Shown here: one piece after another, positions 7,260 to 15,938 of the stretch | Layout: each line of letters begins with the position of its first letter | Numbering within the stretch: position 1 is the first letter of the stretch | Source of the DNA: Planctomycetaceae bacterium | Lineage (GTDB): Bacteria; Planctomycetota; Phycisphaerae; SM23-33 | Reading direction: 5' to 3' | NCBI GenBank assembly: GCA_021371965.1 | Contig: JAJFVE010000042.1 | Coordinates: forward strand, 1 to 51,751 | Length of the DNA: 51,751 nt | The notes under the pieces: generated by a model | Seen by the model: only the letters and a program-made list of their open reading frames with translations | Databases searched by the model: none | Told to the model about the DNA's origin: nothing | Position numbers and translations under genes: made by a program

Positions 7260-8246
7260 TCAGACGGCCATTCGCCAGTAGGCCTCGATTGTCGGGGCCA
7301 TGGGTTTGCCCAGGTAGGTGCGTTCGAGGGCCGAACGTATCTTTTCCAGGGCGACGATCTGGATCTGCCGCACGCGTTCGTCGGTGAGGCCGACCATCCG
7401 GGCGATTTCGGCCAGCGTGCGGCTCTTGCCGCCGCCGGAGAGGGCGAAGCGTTCATCGACGATGGTCCGCTCGATCTTGCTCAGGCGAGCGCCGTTGGCG
7501 GTGAGGATTTCCTTGAGCGTTTCAACCGACTCGCGCCACTGCTGATCCTGTCGGGCGTTGGCGGCATCGTGGAAATCCAGATCCGAATTGAACTGGATCG
7601 GCAGGCGTTTCTGGCGGCGCTGGTCACGCTTGGCCATGCGGCCGAAGGCCTTAAGAATCGAGCGGCAGGCGTACGTCGAAAATTTGGCTCCGCGCGAGAT
7701 GTCGAAGTTCTCAATGCTGCGCAGCAGCGCCATGCTGCCCTCGCTGATCAGGTCGGCCGATTCGACGCATGAGATATACGAACGCCGGGCCATCGCATAC
7801 ACCAAGGCCAGGTTGGATCGCACGAGCATGGCCCGCATCGTGGCGGCACGCTGGCGCCACAGCTCGATCCCTCGCGCGCGACCGTTGCCGGAGCGATCTT
7901 CGCCGCTGAGCAGCCGGCAAAGCCGGTAGCGGGCAAAGTTGTACCGGCGAAACAGCAGGCTCTCTTCCTGACTCGTCAGGGCTGTGGAATTGGTTGGCTG
8001 ATTCTCGCCGTCGGTGCCTTCCATCGGGCTCCAGGTGGAGACGGGAACATGCAGCCCGCCGGGACCGAAGAGTTCCTCCTCGGTCTGGTCGAGTTCAAAG
8101 GAGGGATGAAAGACATACTTGATGTCCTCGCCCGGCGCGCCGTTGGCATCGTGCGTCGGAGGCTGCGCTGGGGCGGCGGCACTTTCACGTCGCGGCAGAT
8201 GCCGTAACGTTGTTGTAGGGTACGCGGGCAAAGTCGCGCTAATCAT
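7260..8246 (-). CDS. RNA polymerase sigma factor, sigma-70 family (region 2 and 4)
   Basis: A 328-aa sigma factor. Region 2 is clear: LVRSNLALVYAMARRSYISCVESADLISEGSMALLRSIENFDISRGAKFSTYACRSILKAFGRMAKR (about residues 140-205), including the core-binding and -10 recognition helices. Region 4 is also clear: LSKIERTIVDERFALSGGGKSRTLAEIARMVGLTDERVRQIQIVALEKIRSAL (about 255-310), with the -35-binding helix-turn-helix. Region 1.1 is absent and region 3 is short, as in group 3/4-like or lineage-specific sigma factors. The first about 90 residues are poorly conserved and Pro/Ala-rich. I start at 8246 because GAGGA lies 5-6 nt upstream; an upstream in-frame start at 8300 has no such support. Its regulon is unknown; adjacency to the exosortase operon is suggestive only. 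Confidence 0.9.
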   Translation of the reverse strand: MISATLPAYPTTTLRHLPRRESAAAPAQPPTHDANGAPGEDIKYVFHPSFELDQTEEELFGPGGLHVPVSTWSPMEGTDGENQPTNSTALTSQEESLLFRRYNFARYRLCRLLSGEDRSGNGRARGIELWRQRAATMRAMLVRSNLALVYAMARRSYISCVESADLISEGSMALLRSIENFDISRGAKFSTYACRSILKAFGRMAKRDQRRQKRLPIQFNSDLDFHDAANARQDQQWRESVETLKEILTANGARLSKIERTIVDERFALSGGGKSRTLAEIARMVGLTDERVRQIQIVALEKIRSALERTYLGKPMAPTIEAYWRMAV

Positions 8247-8644
8247 CGTTTTCCTCTTTTCGCCATCAGGGCGATCGGCGCCGGCCTGGCCTGACTGCAT
8301 TTGGCTTCGGCACTATTTACTTGGTCTCTGGCACATCGAACTGGGCCCCCTGACCGCTTGGACCACTCGCATTAACTCTAGCGGGCGCGGGGCAAGCGGC
8401 ACCATCAGGTTTCGCCTTGTTTTGAAGCCGGGCATGACTGGAGGGGGCATAGGGCGGCTTCCCCAGCGATGGGGACTTATGCCTAATGCGGCCCCCCGAT
8501 GCCGTAGCGGGTTCGCGCATTCGGCAGTGCCGATTCTGTGTTGAAAAGCGGCGGCGCTTTGGGAAGGGCGCGGCGCGAGCCTATGATCAGGATGAATCCG
8601 GGGACACGGGGCAGCCGAACCCTGCGGCACATATATCGACTCCT
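8247..8644. other. Divergent intergenic region between sigma factor and exosortase genes
   Basis: About 400 nt with no gene I can support. The plus strand has TATGAT at 8581-8586, a possible -10 for the exosortase operon, with no good -35. Some GC-rich inverted segments are present (for example around the CCCCAGCGATGGGG at 8461-8474), but no known RNA family was recognised. Confidence 0.35.
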
Positions 8645-10279
8645 ATGGACATTGCGGCAAATATGCGATTGCGCCGCTGGCAAAGCGTGACGGTGGCGAC
8701 CCTGCTGCTTTGCGCCGGGACGGCGGCCTATTGGGCGACGCTGGGCGGGATGTGGCATCGGTGGTATCCGGCATGGAATCGCGCGGACCTGGGACTGCTG
8801 GGGCGCATCAGCGAAGGCGAAAGCTACTACACGCACGGACCGCTGATGGTCCTGGTGAGCCTGGCCGCGGCGCTGCTGCTGATGGGATACACGCGCATCG
8901 CGGTTCAGCCGCGTCCGCGGGCGGGCGGGGCCTTGCTGTGCCTGGGGCTGCTGGTGTCGCAACTGGGCACGCTGGGTCGCATCGCGTTCGTCAGTGCCGC
9001 GAGCCTGCCGGTGGCGCTGGCGGGCCTGATCCTGCTGCTGTGGGGGGTTCAGGCGCTGCGGCGGCTTTGGTTTCCGGTGGCGATTCTGGCGTTCATGATC
9101 CCGCTGCCGGAGGTCACCATCGCTGAGCTGAACTTCCGGCTCAAGATGGTCGCGACGGAGTGGGGCGTCCGCCTGGCGGATCTGGCGGGCGTGACGGCCA
9201 TTCGCTCGGGCAACCAGGCCTTCATCGACGGCGGGCGTTCGCTTGTGGTGGCCAACGTGTGCAATGGCCTGCGAACGCTGCTGAGCCTGGTGGCGTTCGG
9301 GGCACTGTACGCATACGTGTGCCGCCTGCGCGGGGCGTGGGCGGTGCTGCTCTTTGCGCTGTCGATCCCCGTGGCCCTGGTCAGCAACACGCTGCGGATT
9401 GCGTCGCTGGTGATCGCGGCAGGCACTTTGGGCGTCGATGCGGCAACCGGATGGTTTCACGAAGCGTCAGGCGTGGGGCTGCTGGTGGTGGCGATGGCCC
9501 TGATGTTCGTCCTGGAGCACGTGTTGCTGGCAATCCACAAACGGGTATCCGGTTGCCCTTTGCCACAGGGGCGGTTCAGCGACGTGCTGCGAAGCGAAAG
9601 CGACCGCGGCCAGTGGGCTCGTCTGGGCTATGCGCTGTGCGGTCGCCGCGCCCTGGCGGCCGCGGGCGTGATGACCTTGTCGGCGGTGCTGACGATGTGG
9701 CTGGCAAGACCGTCTCGCGGCGGCGTTTCCGCCGAGCAATCGTTGCTGGGCGAGACGGTGACGATCAACGGTCTGCGGTATGACAGCTACAGCCTCGATC
9801 TGGATGATCGCACGCTGACGATCCTGGAGTATCCGCAATACTGCTACCGCCGGTACGTGCCGACGGGTTCCGGACCATCGCCCATCGATGTCTGGTTGCT
9901 GCTGGCGGGCGACAATCGCAAAGGGATCCACCCGCCGGACCTGTGCTTGGAGGGCGGCCGCGCCGGGATCATCGCCAAGAACGACGTGACTGCGCCGCGC
10001 GCCGCGGGCGAGGATGTTCCCTGCCGCGAACTGATCGTTCAAGACCAGGAGCGGACATACTATTATCTGTACACGTACCGGTTCGGGCGGCAGTACACGC
10101 GCAGCTACTGGCATCAGCAGTTGCGTCTTCTGGGCGGGGGCCTGATGGGTCGGCCGACACAGGGGGCGCTGATCCGCGTCTCTGCCGCCTTCGATGCGGC
10201 ACGACTGGAGCAGACCCGGCAGGAGGCGTTTGCCATGTTGAGACTGGTTCTGCCGCGCCTTGACGCAGCTTTGCCGTAA
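8645..10279 (+). CDS. Exosortase fused to EpsI-type domain
   Basis: Membrane cysteine transpeptidase expected to cut and sort PEP-CTERM proteins. From the chosen start it has 544 residues. The first about 305 form a polytopic exosortase domain with the three catalytic positions visible: Cys206 in ANVCNGLR, Arg251 in NTLRIA and His272 in WFHEAS. The rest (about 345-544) is an EpsI domain (TLTILEYPQYCYRRYV, DNRKGIHPPDLCLEGGRA, YYYLYTYRFG), often a separate protein in proteobacteria. The ATG at 8645 (MDIAANMRLRRW) precedes the first membrane segment; the ATG at 8663 is an alternative, and neither has a strong ribosome-binding site. An open frame from 8486 is probably not coding. The gene starts an operon with a TPR protein and a polysaccharide deacetylase. 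The substrates are probably the PEP-CTERM proteins at 39-51 kb. Confidence 0.92.
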   Translation: MDIAANMRLRRWQSVTVATLLLCAGTAAYWATLGGMWHRWYPAWNRADLGLLGRISEGESYYTHGPLMVLVSLAAALLLMGYTRIAVQPRPRAGGALLCLGLLVSQLGTLGRIAFVSAASLPVALAGLILLLWGVQALRRLWFPVAILAFMIPLPEVTIAELNFRLKMVATEWGVRLADLAGVTAIRSGNQAFIDGGRSLVVANVCNGLRTLLSLVAFGALYAYVCRLRGAWAVLLFALSIPVALVSNTLRIASLVIAAGTLGVDAATGWFHEASGVGLLVVAMALMFVLEHVLLAIHKRVSGCPLPQGRFSDVLRSESDRGQWARLGYALCGRRALAAAGVMTLSAVLTMWLARPSRGGVSAEQSLLGETVTINGLRYDSYSLDLDDRTLTILEYPQYCYRRYVPTGSGPSPIDVWLLLAGDNRKGIHPPDLCLEGGRAGIIAKNDVTAPRAAGEDVPCRELIVQDQERTYYYLYTYRFGRQYTRSYWHQQLRLLGGGLMGRPTQGALIRVSAAFDAARLEQTRQEAFAMLRLVLPRLDAALP

Positions 10280-10290
10280 GGGGGACTTTT

Positions 10291-13200
10291 ATGAAGCGAA
10301 CGATGTTGATCGCGTGCATTCTGGGGGTGCTGGGGGCGCTGGCGGCCATGGTGCTGGTGTACAGTCACTACAGCGACTCGTCCCATACCCTCGCTCGGGC
10401 GCGAGTCGCCCTCGACGCCCATCAGCACAAGACGGCGGCGGAACTGGCCCAGAAATACCTGCGTCAGAACGAAACGGACAGCGAAGGCTGGCTGGTTCTG
10501 GCATCGGCCCAGTCCGGCCTGGGCGCCTACGACAGCGCCCGGGGGGCATTCGAGCGGGCCGGACAACTCGGGGCGGACTTGACGACTATCCGCACCGGCG
10601 TGGCGGAAACATACATTCTCCCGTCCTTGCAGGTCCAGATCAGCGGGGCCGGGATCAGCCAGTTGCCCCTGTTGAAGGCGACCTTGACGAGTCTCGACCA
10701 CGCCCAGGAGGCGCTGCAACAGGTGAAAGAGGAAGACCCCGTGCGGATGCTGGCGGTGCAGGGAATAGCCGGATCGGTGGAGATGATTCGCGCCCGCCTG
10801 TGCCGCAGGATGGCGCTGGTGTCGTCGCGCATCGGCAGGCTGGCCGCAGCTGGCGGCGCGGTGACGCAGTCGGACAAATATGAACGCGAAGGCGCCGCGA
10901 TGAACCAGGCGGCACTGGGATGGGAGAACAAGGCCCTGGCGTCGCTGTCGCAGACGCTGCTGCGATCGAAGGGTATCTTGATGTCGCTGACGAGCCACAA
11001 GAAACGGGCCATGCTGCTCAAGCACATCGACGCCTCCGCCCGCAACGCCATCTCCCTCTGCGAAGACATCGGCGACGACCAGCGGACGCGAGGACTGCTG
11101 GAAATCGTCCAGGGACTGGCCGACGAGGCGCCGGTGGCGGTGACGCAAGGCGACCTCTATTTTGCCACTCACGTCGCCCAGTTCGACACCGCCGCGGACC
11201 GCCGAACGGCGTGCGCCGCGGCCGCGGCCCGGGTCAGCAATCTCCTGACCAAGCCCACCCCGGAATCCGGCGACGACCGCAACCTGATGCGGCTGATTCA
11301 AGCGGAGCTGCTGCTGGGCGCCGACGACTTCGCCGCGGCCCAGGGGGTCATCGAGTCGGTCCTCAAGAGCAAGCCGGCCTGGATCGAGGCTAAGAAGCTC
11401 AACGCTCGCGTGTTGATCGCCCAACACAAGTTCGTCGACGCCGAGAAGCTGCTCTTCGTGCTCAAGACCGACTCGCCCGACCGGTCCGACGTGTTGTACC
11501 TGTACGCCCAGGCGGCCGCCGGCACGGGCAAGCTGGTGCTGGCCCATGATGCCATGCGGGCCCTGGTCGACCTCGATCCGACCTTTGCCCCCGCGCGAAA
11601 GTATCTCGTCGAGCATTACATCCTGGAGAATTATTTCGAGCAGGCGTACATGCAGGCTCGCGCGTATTGGGAAAACAATCCCGACAGTCCCGACGCCTTG
11701 CGCCTGCTTGTCGAGACGGCGCTCAAGACCAACCGCCGCTCGCAGGCGCTCAATGCTATCGACAAAGCGCGCAAGAGCCACCCCGAGAGCCTGATCATGC
11801 TGAGCACGGCTGCGGCCTGCTGCCAGACGCTCGACGAGCCGGCGGCGGCGCGGCAGTTGGCGCTGCAGGCGATACGCTTTTCGCCGGTGAGCATCCGCGG
11901 GCGTCTGCGGCAGGCGATGGCGATGGCGATTCTGCGGCAGTTCGAGGGGGCACAGAATCTGCTGGCGCGGGAATTACGGGTCAATGGCGACGTGGCCGAG
12001 GTGCAGTTTGCCGCGGCGGAGTTCTACCTTTCGGTGGGACATGCGGCACAGGCGATCGAGCGATACCGCGCCGGCCTGGAGCTCAATCCGATGGCGTCGG
12101 TGGAACGTCTGGCCCTGGCGCGGGTATTACTGGATCAGGCCCTGCCGCGCCAGTGCCTGGAGGCGCTGGGGACTTTCGGACAGGCGCACGCCGGGGCGGA
12201 GCTGCTGCGCCTCGAGGCACGGGTGCTGCTGGGCGAGAAGATCGACCTGACGCAACTCCGCACGGCAAACAACCGCAGCGCCTTGCTGGCGATCGGGACG
12301 GCGCTGCTGCGGACGCGGCAGGGCGCATTGGCGCTGTCGCTGGCGCAGGACGAACTGGCCAAAGCGCCCCGCTCGTATGAACTCAACGTGCTGGCCGGGC
12401 AGGCCTGCCTTGAACTGGGCGACACCAAGGGCTGCCTGGAGCGATGGTCGACGGCGCTGGCGTCAGACCCGACGCGCCTGGACATCTACCTGCGCCTGGC
12501 CAACCAACTGGCCAGCCAGGGCGGCATGGAACAGACCTCGCAGCGCCTGGGGCAGATCCCCGGCGCCCGCCAGGAGATGATCCTGCAAGCCGAAGGGGCC
12601 ATCTGGACGCAGGCCGGCGCCCACGCTGCCGCCGCGGCCGCCTACCAGCGTCTGGCCCAGGTTCCCGGAATGACCACCTCCCAGGCCCTTCAGGCGAGCT
12701 TTCACCTGGCCGCCAGCCTCGCCCGTGCCGGACGTCTGGACATGGCCCTGGCGCGCCTCGACGTGCTCGCACAGCAGTCCGCCGTGCGGGCGCAGGCGCT
12801 GTGGGGCAAGACTGAAGTGCTGGCCGCCGCCGGGCGCGACGCCGAGGCGCTGCAGTGCCTCGACGAGGTCTGGCAGGACGCGCGCGTGCGACTCGACGCC
12901 TCGCGAATGGCCCAGGCGCTGAGAATGTATGCCCGCCTGGGGCAGAACGACAAGGCCGCCGCCTGCTGCGACGACATCATCCGCCACGTCCCCGGCGGCG
13001 ATTACTGGGGCTGCGTTCTCAAGGCGCAGGTGCTCCAGGCCAGCGGCGTGCTCGACCAGGCCGAGGCCTACTTCCGCCGGGCGATCTCCATCCTCCCCAC
13101 CGACCTGATCGCCTACGAAGGCCTCGCCCAGGTCCTCGACGCCCAGCAGCGCCCCATCGAAGCGCTGGGCGCTTTGGACACCATGGCCGCCCAAGGCGCC

Positions 13201-14856
13201 ACCGGGCGCTGCCAGGCACTGTTGGCCCGGGCGCACATGCTGGGCCGATGGGGCCTCAACGCGCCGGCTTGCCAGACCCTCAACATCCTGGAGCGCGAGG
13301 GATTTGCCGACAGCCCGGCCGTGCGGCTGACGGTCGGCGAATCGCTGGCGCAGTTCGGCCAATCGCGACAGGCAAAAGAATGCCTGGGGCAGATCCCGCC
13401 CAGCGCCTCGCAGTACGTCGCGGCGCAGTTGGCCGTGGCACGCCTGACGGCGTCGGATGAGGAGGCGATGAAGACGCTCGACCAACTGGCGCCGCGCCAG
13501 GGGGAACATCCGGAGATTCTCGATGCGATCATGGCGCGATTGATTTCCGGCGGGCAATGGGATGTCGCCCTGGAACGCTTTCGCACCCACGCGCAGTCCT
13601 ACAGCCGATGGCAAGGCTGGCCTATCGCGGCGGCGTGGCAGGCGGCGCGGGCGATGATCCATCAGAAGGACTATTCCCATGCCGCCACGCTGGCGCGGCA
13701 CATGGCCCGACAGACCGGCGACAAGGAGTGGCGGAGGCTGGGGATCATCCTCGAACCGGCCACCCCGTTGTCCGACGCGGGCGGGGCGCCCTCGCAGCCG
13801 CAAGCGGCCGACCTGCTGCTGGAACTGGCCTGCCAGGCCCAGAGGGGCGAGCCCTGCGACCTGCGCCTGCTGCAGGACTTCCAGGCAGCCGCGGCCAAAC
13901 CTGACAGCGGGGCGGGAACCTCCTGGCAGGCCCTGGCGGCGATCATGGCGCTGGACAAGGTCGGCGCCCAGCAGACCCTTGCGATGGTGCGCAGCGAAGA
14001 TGACGACGACGCCCTGACGCGCGTGCTGGCCCGGTCGCTCCAGGACACCACGCCCTGGCCGCACTGCCGCATCGTCGCGGCCAGCCTGGCGCGAACCTAC
14101 GTCGCCCTGGACATGAATCAGAACACGCTGGCCTCCCAGATCGCCCGTGCGGCCTTGGCCGCCCGCCCCGCCTGCCAGTGGGCGGCGGTGCTGGCCGTCC
14201 GGGCCGACTCCACCCCGCCAGCCATCTCCTCCGTGCTGACGCAGGTCCAACCGCCGGGCGGGCTGGCGACGGAAATCATCCAGGCCGCCCAATTCGTGCG
14301 TGAGAAGAAATATCGCGAGGCGGCCCAGGCCTACGCCCGCGGCGCCGCCGTCGCCGGGGGAATCGTCGACTTGCGGCTGGAACATGCCAAGGCCCTCTAT
14401 CAGTGCGGCCAGGCCCAGCAGGCGCTGGAGGTCTACCAGCAGGTGCGCTCAGCCGCCACCGGCAAGGTCGCCGCCGCCGCCGCCAACAACGCCGCCTGCC
14501 TGGTGGCACGGTTATACCCCAACGACCAGGCAAAGCTCGGCGAGGCGTACGGTTGGGCCGTCACGGCTGTGCAGACCCAGCCCAACTCATGGCTATATCA
14601 CGACACGCTGGGATGGCTCTCGCATCTGCTGGGGCGCCACGATGAGGCCCGCCTGCAGTTGCGCCTGGCGCTGCGCGACATGAACCACTCCGGCGAGATC
14701 CACGCCCACCTGGCGGCGGTCGAAAAGGTCGCCGGCAACGAAGAACTCTCTCGCTGGCACGCCGAGGCCGCCCGCGCCTTCGGCGCCGGCGAAGGCGGCG
14801 GTCTGGCCGGCAGCCTCAGCGCCGCGGCCGCCCTTGGCGAAGGAGAAACCCGATGA
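10291..14856 (+). CDS. Giant tetratricopeptide-repeat protein of the exosortase operon
   Basis: A 1521-aa protein with an N-terminal signal anchor (MKRTMLIACILGVLGALAAMVLVY) followed by helical repeats almost to the end. TPR-like units are visible, for example AAELAQKYLRQNETDSEGWLVLASAQSGLGAYDSARGAFERAG, AEAYFRRAISILPTDLIAYEGLAQVLDAQQRPIEALGALD, and near the C-terminus ALYQCGQAQQALEVYQQVRSAATGKVAAAAANNAACLVA. TPR proteins accompany exosortase/exopolysaccharide loci (the PrsT type), where they probably scaffold envelope machinery; this one is longer than the usual 900 or so residues. GGGGGA lies 5 nt before the ATG and the gene starts 11 nt after the exosortase stop. Its stop overlaps the next gene's ATG (ATGA), indicating translational coupling. 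The role in sorting is inferred from context. Confidence 0.88.
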   Translation: MKRTMLIACILGVLGALAAMVLVYSHYSDSSHTLARARVALDAHQHKTAAELAQKYLRQNETDSEGWLVLASAQSGLGAYDSARGAFERAGQLGADLTTIRTGVAETYILPSLQVQISGAGISQLPLLKATLTSLDHAQEALQQVKEEDPVRMLAVQGIAGSVEMIRARLCRRMALVSSRIGRLAAAGGAVTQSDKYEREGAAMNQAALGWENKALASLSQTLLRSKGILMSLTSHKKRAMLLKHIDASARNAISLCEDIGDDQRTRGLLEIVQGLADEAPVAVTQGDLYFATHVAQFDTAADRRTACAAAAARVSNLLTKPTPESGDDRNLMRLIQAELLLGADDFAAAQGVIESVLKSKPAWIEAKKLNARVLIAQHKFVDAEKLLFVLKTDSPDRSDVLYLYAQAAAGTGKLVLAHDAMRALVDLDPTFAPARKYLVEHYILENYFEQAYMQARAYWENNPDSPDALRLLVETALKTNRRSQALNAIDKARKSHPESLIMLSTAAACCQTLDEPAAARQLALQAIRFSPVSIRGRLRQAMAMAILRQFEGAQNLLARELRVNGDVAEVQFAAAEFYLSVGHAAQAIERYRAGLELNPMASVERLALARVLLDQALPRQCLEALGTFGQAHAGAELLRLEARVLLGEKIDLTQLRTANNRSALLAIGTALLRTRQGALALSLAQDELAKAPRSYELNVLAGQACLELGDTKGCLERWSTALASDPTRLDIYLRLANQLASQGGMEQTSQRLGQIPGARQEMILQAEGAIWTQAGAHAAAAAAYQRLAQVPGMTTSQALQASFHLAASLARAGRLDMALARLDVLAQQSAVRAQALWGKTEVLAAAGRDAEALQCLDEVWQDARVRLDASRMAQALRMYARLGQNDKAAACCDDIIRHVPGGDYWGCVLKAQVLQASGVLDQAEAYFRRAISILPTDLIAYEGLAQVLDAQQRPIEALGALDTMAAQGATGRCQALLARAHMLGRWGLNAPACQTLNILEREGFADSPAVRLTVGESLAQFGQSRQAKECLGQIPPSASQYVAAQLAVARLTASDEEAMKTLDQLAPRQGEHPEILDAIMARLISGGQWDVALERFRTHAQSYSRWQGWPIAAAWQAARAMIHQKDYSHAATLARHMARQTGDKEWRRLGIILEPATPLSDAGGAPSQPQAADLLLELACQAQRGEPCDLRLLQDFQAAAAKPDSGAGTSWQALAAIMALDKVGAQQTLAMVRSEDDDDALTRVLARSLQDTTPWPHCRIVAASLARTYVALDMNQNTLASQIARAALAARPACQWAAVLAVRADSTPPAISSVLTQVQPPGGLATEIIQAAQFVREKKYREAAQAYARGAAVAGGIVDLRLEHAKALYQCGQAQQALEVYQQVRSAATGKVAAAAANNAACLVARLYPNDQAKLGEAYGWAVTAVQTQPNSWLYHDTLGWLSHLLGRHDEARLQLRLALRDMNHSGEIHAHLAAVEKVAGNEELSRWHAEAARAFGAGEGGGLAGSLSAAAALGEGETR

Positions 14857-15938
14857 CCCCTACGCTCACCCCGGCCGCCATGGCGGCCGTTGTCCAGCCG
14901 CCATGCCGTGAGTCGACACCCAGGAACATGGCGGGTGAGAGACGCCCTCCTTGGCGCCCGGGCAGACGCGCCGCCTCTAAGACACCCGCGCCGCCACGCG
15001 TGCGCCACGAGCTGCCAGCCAACATGCTGTCCTTCGACGTCGAGGAGTATTTCCAGGTGCAGGCCGCCGCCTCATGCGTCAGCCCTGCGCAATGGGACTC
15101 GATGCCCTGGCGTCTGGAGGCCGCCGTCGATGCGCTGCTGGACCTGTTGGCGCGGCACGACACGCTGGCCACATTCTTCGTGCTGGGATGGGTTGCCCGC
15201 CGCCAGGGGTCCATCGTGCGGCGCATCGCCACGGCCGGGCACGAGGTCGCCTCCCACGGGATGACGCACACGATGATCCAGCACCTCAGCCCCGGCGAGT
15301 TTGCCCGCGAAATTCGCGACAGCCGCAAGGTGCTGGAGGATCTCAGCGGCCGCGCGTGCCTGGGTTTCCGCGCGCCGACGTTCTCGCTGACGCACCGGAC
15401 GGGCTGGGCCATCGACGTGCTGCTCGATGAGGGCATCGAGTACGACTGCTCGGTCTTCCCCATCCGCCACGACCGCTACGGCGTTCCCGAGGCGCCGCCG
15501 CAGCCCCACATGGCCATCGGTCCCGGCGGCGGGCGGATGCTGGAGATTCCTCCGCTAACGACTCGCGTGCTGGGGACGAACTTTCCCGTCGGCGGGGGCG
15601 GGTATTTCCGCCTGCTGCCTCTGGCAGCCACGCGGGCGGCGCTGACCGGCGCCCAGCGCCGCCGGCGCTGCACCATGCTCTATCTGCACCCGTGGGAGTT
15701 CGATGCAGCCCAGCCCGTGCTGGCGATGCCGCCACTGGGCCGCTGGCGACACCGCGTGGGCCTGCGGCGCACTTCCCGGCGCCTGGCGGCGCTGTTGGAA
15801 GGCTTCCGCTTCGCCCCGGTCAGCGCGTGCACCGATGCGCTGCGCGCGTCGGACCTGGGCGAGCACCGCTATGGCTGCGGTGCCGCGGCCGCGGCGGGCG
15901 CCTTGGAGAAGTCAAACTTCTCCGGTCTGGCGAAATAG
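14853..15938 (+). CDS. Polysaccharide deacetylase, exosortase/PEP-CTERM associated (NodB homology)
   Basis: A 361-aa carbohydrate esterase 4 type deacetylase of the kind found with exosortases. Motifs in order: LSFDVEEYFQV (metal-site D and the EE typical of this subfamily), TLATFFVLGWVA, HEVASHGMTHTMIQHLS (SHGMTH supplies two metal-binding His), GFRAPTFS (Arg motif), and the C-terminal LYLHPWEFD. The first about 50 residues are Pro/Arg-rich and poorly conserved; the family start resembles MLSFDVEEYF, so an internal start near 15024 is possible, but the ATGA overlap with the TPR gene supports the upstream ATG. It probably removes acetyl groups from an exported polysaccharide. It converges with the beta-helix gene, and their 3' ends overlap by 70 bp. 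Confidence 0.9.
   Translation: MTPTLTPAAMAAVVQPPCRESTPRNMAGERRPPWRPGRRAASKTPAPPRVRHELPANMLSFDVEEYFQVQAAASCVSPAQWDSMPWRLEAAVDALLDLLARHDTLATFFVLGWVARRQGSIVRRIATAGHEVASHGMTHTMIQHLSPGEFAREIRDSRKVLEDLSGRACLGFRAPTFSLTHRTGWAIDVLLDEGIEYDCSVFPIRHDRYGVPEAPPQPHMAIGPGGGRMLEIPPLTTRVLGTNFPVGGGGYFRLLPLAATRAALTGAQRRRRCTMLYLHPWEFDAAQPVLAMPPLGRWRHRVGLRRTSRRLAALLEGFRFAPVSACTDALRASDLGEHRYGCGAAAAAGALEKSNFSGLAK

Noticed and set aside
12463..14385. 640-codon minus-strand frame inside the TPR gene
   Set aside because: High GC leaves antisense frames open; no motif, and the TPR pattern on the plus strand is clear.
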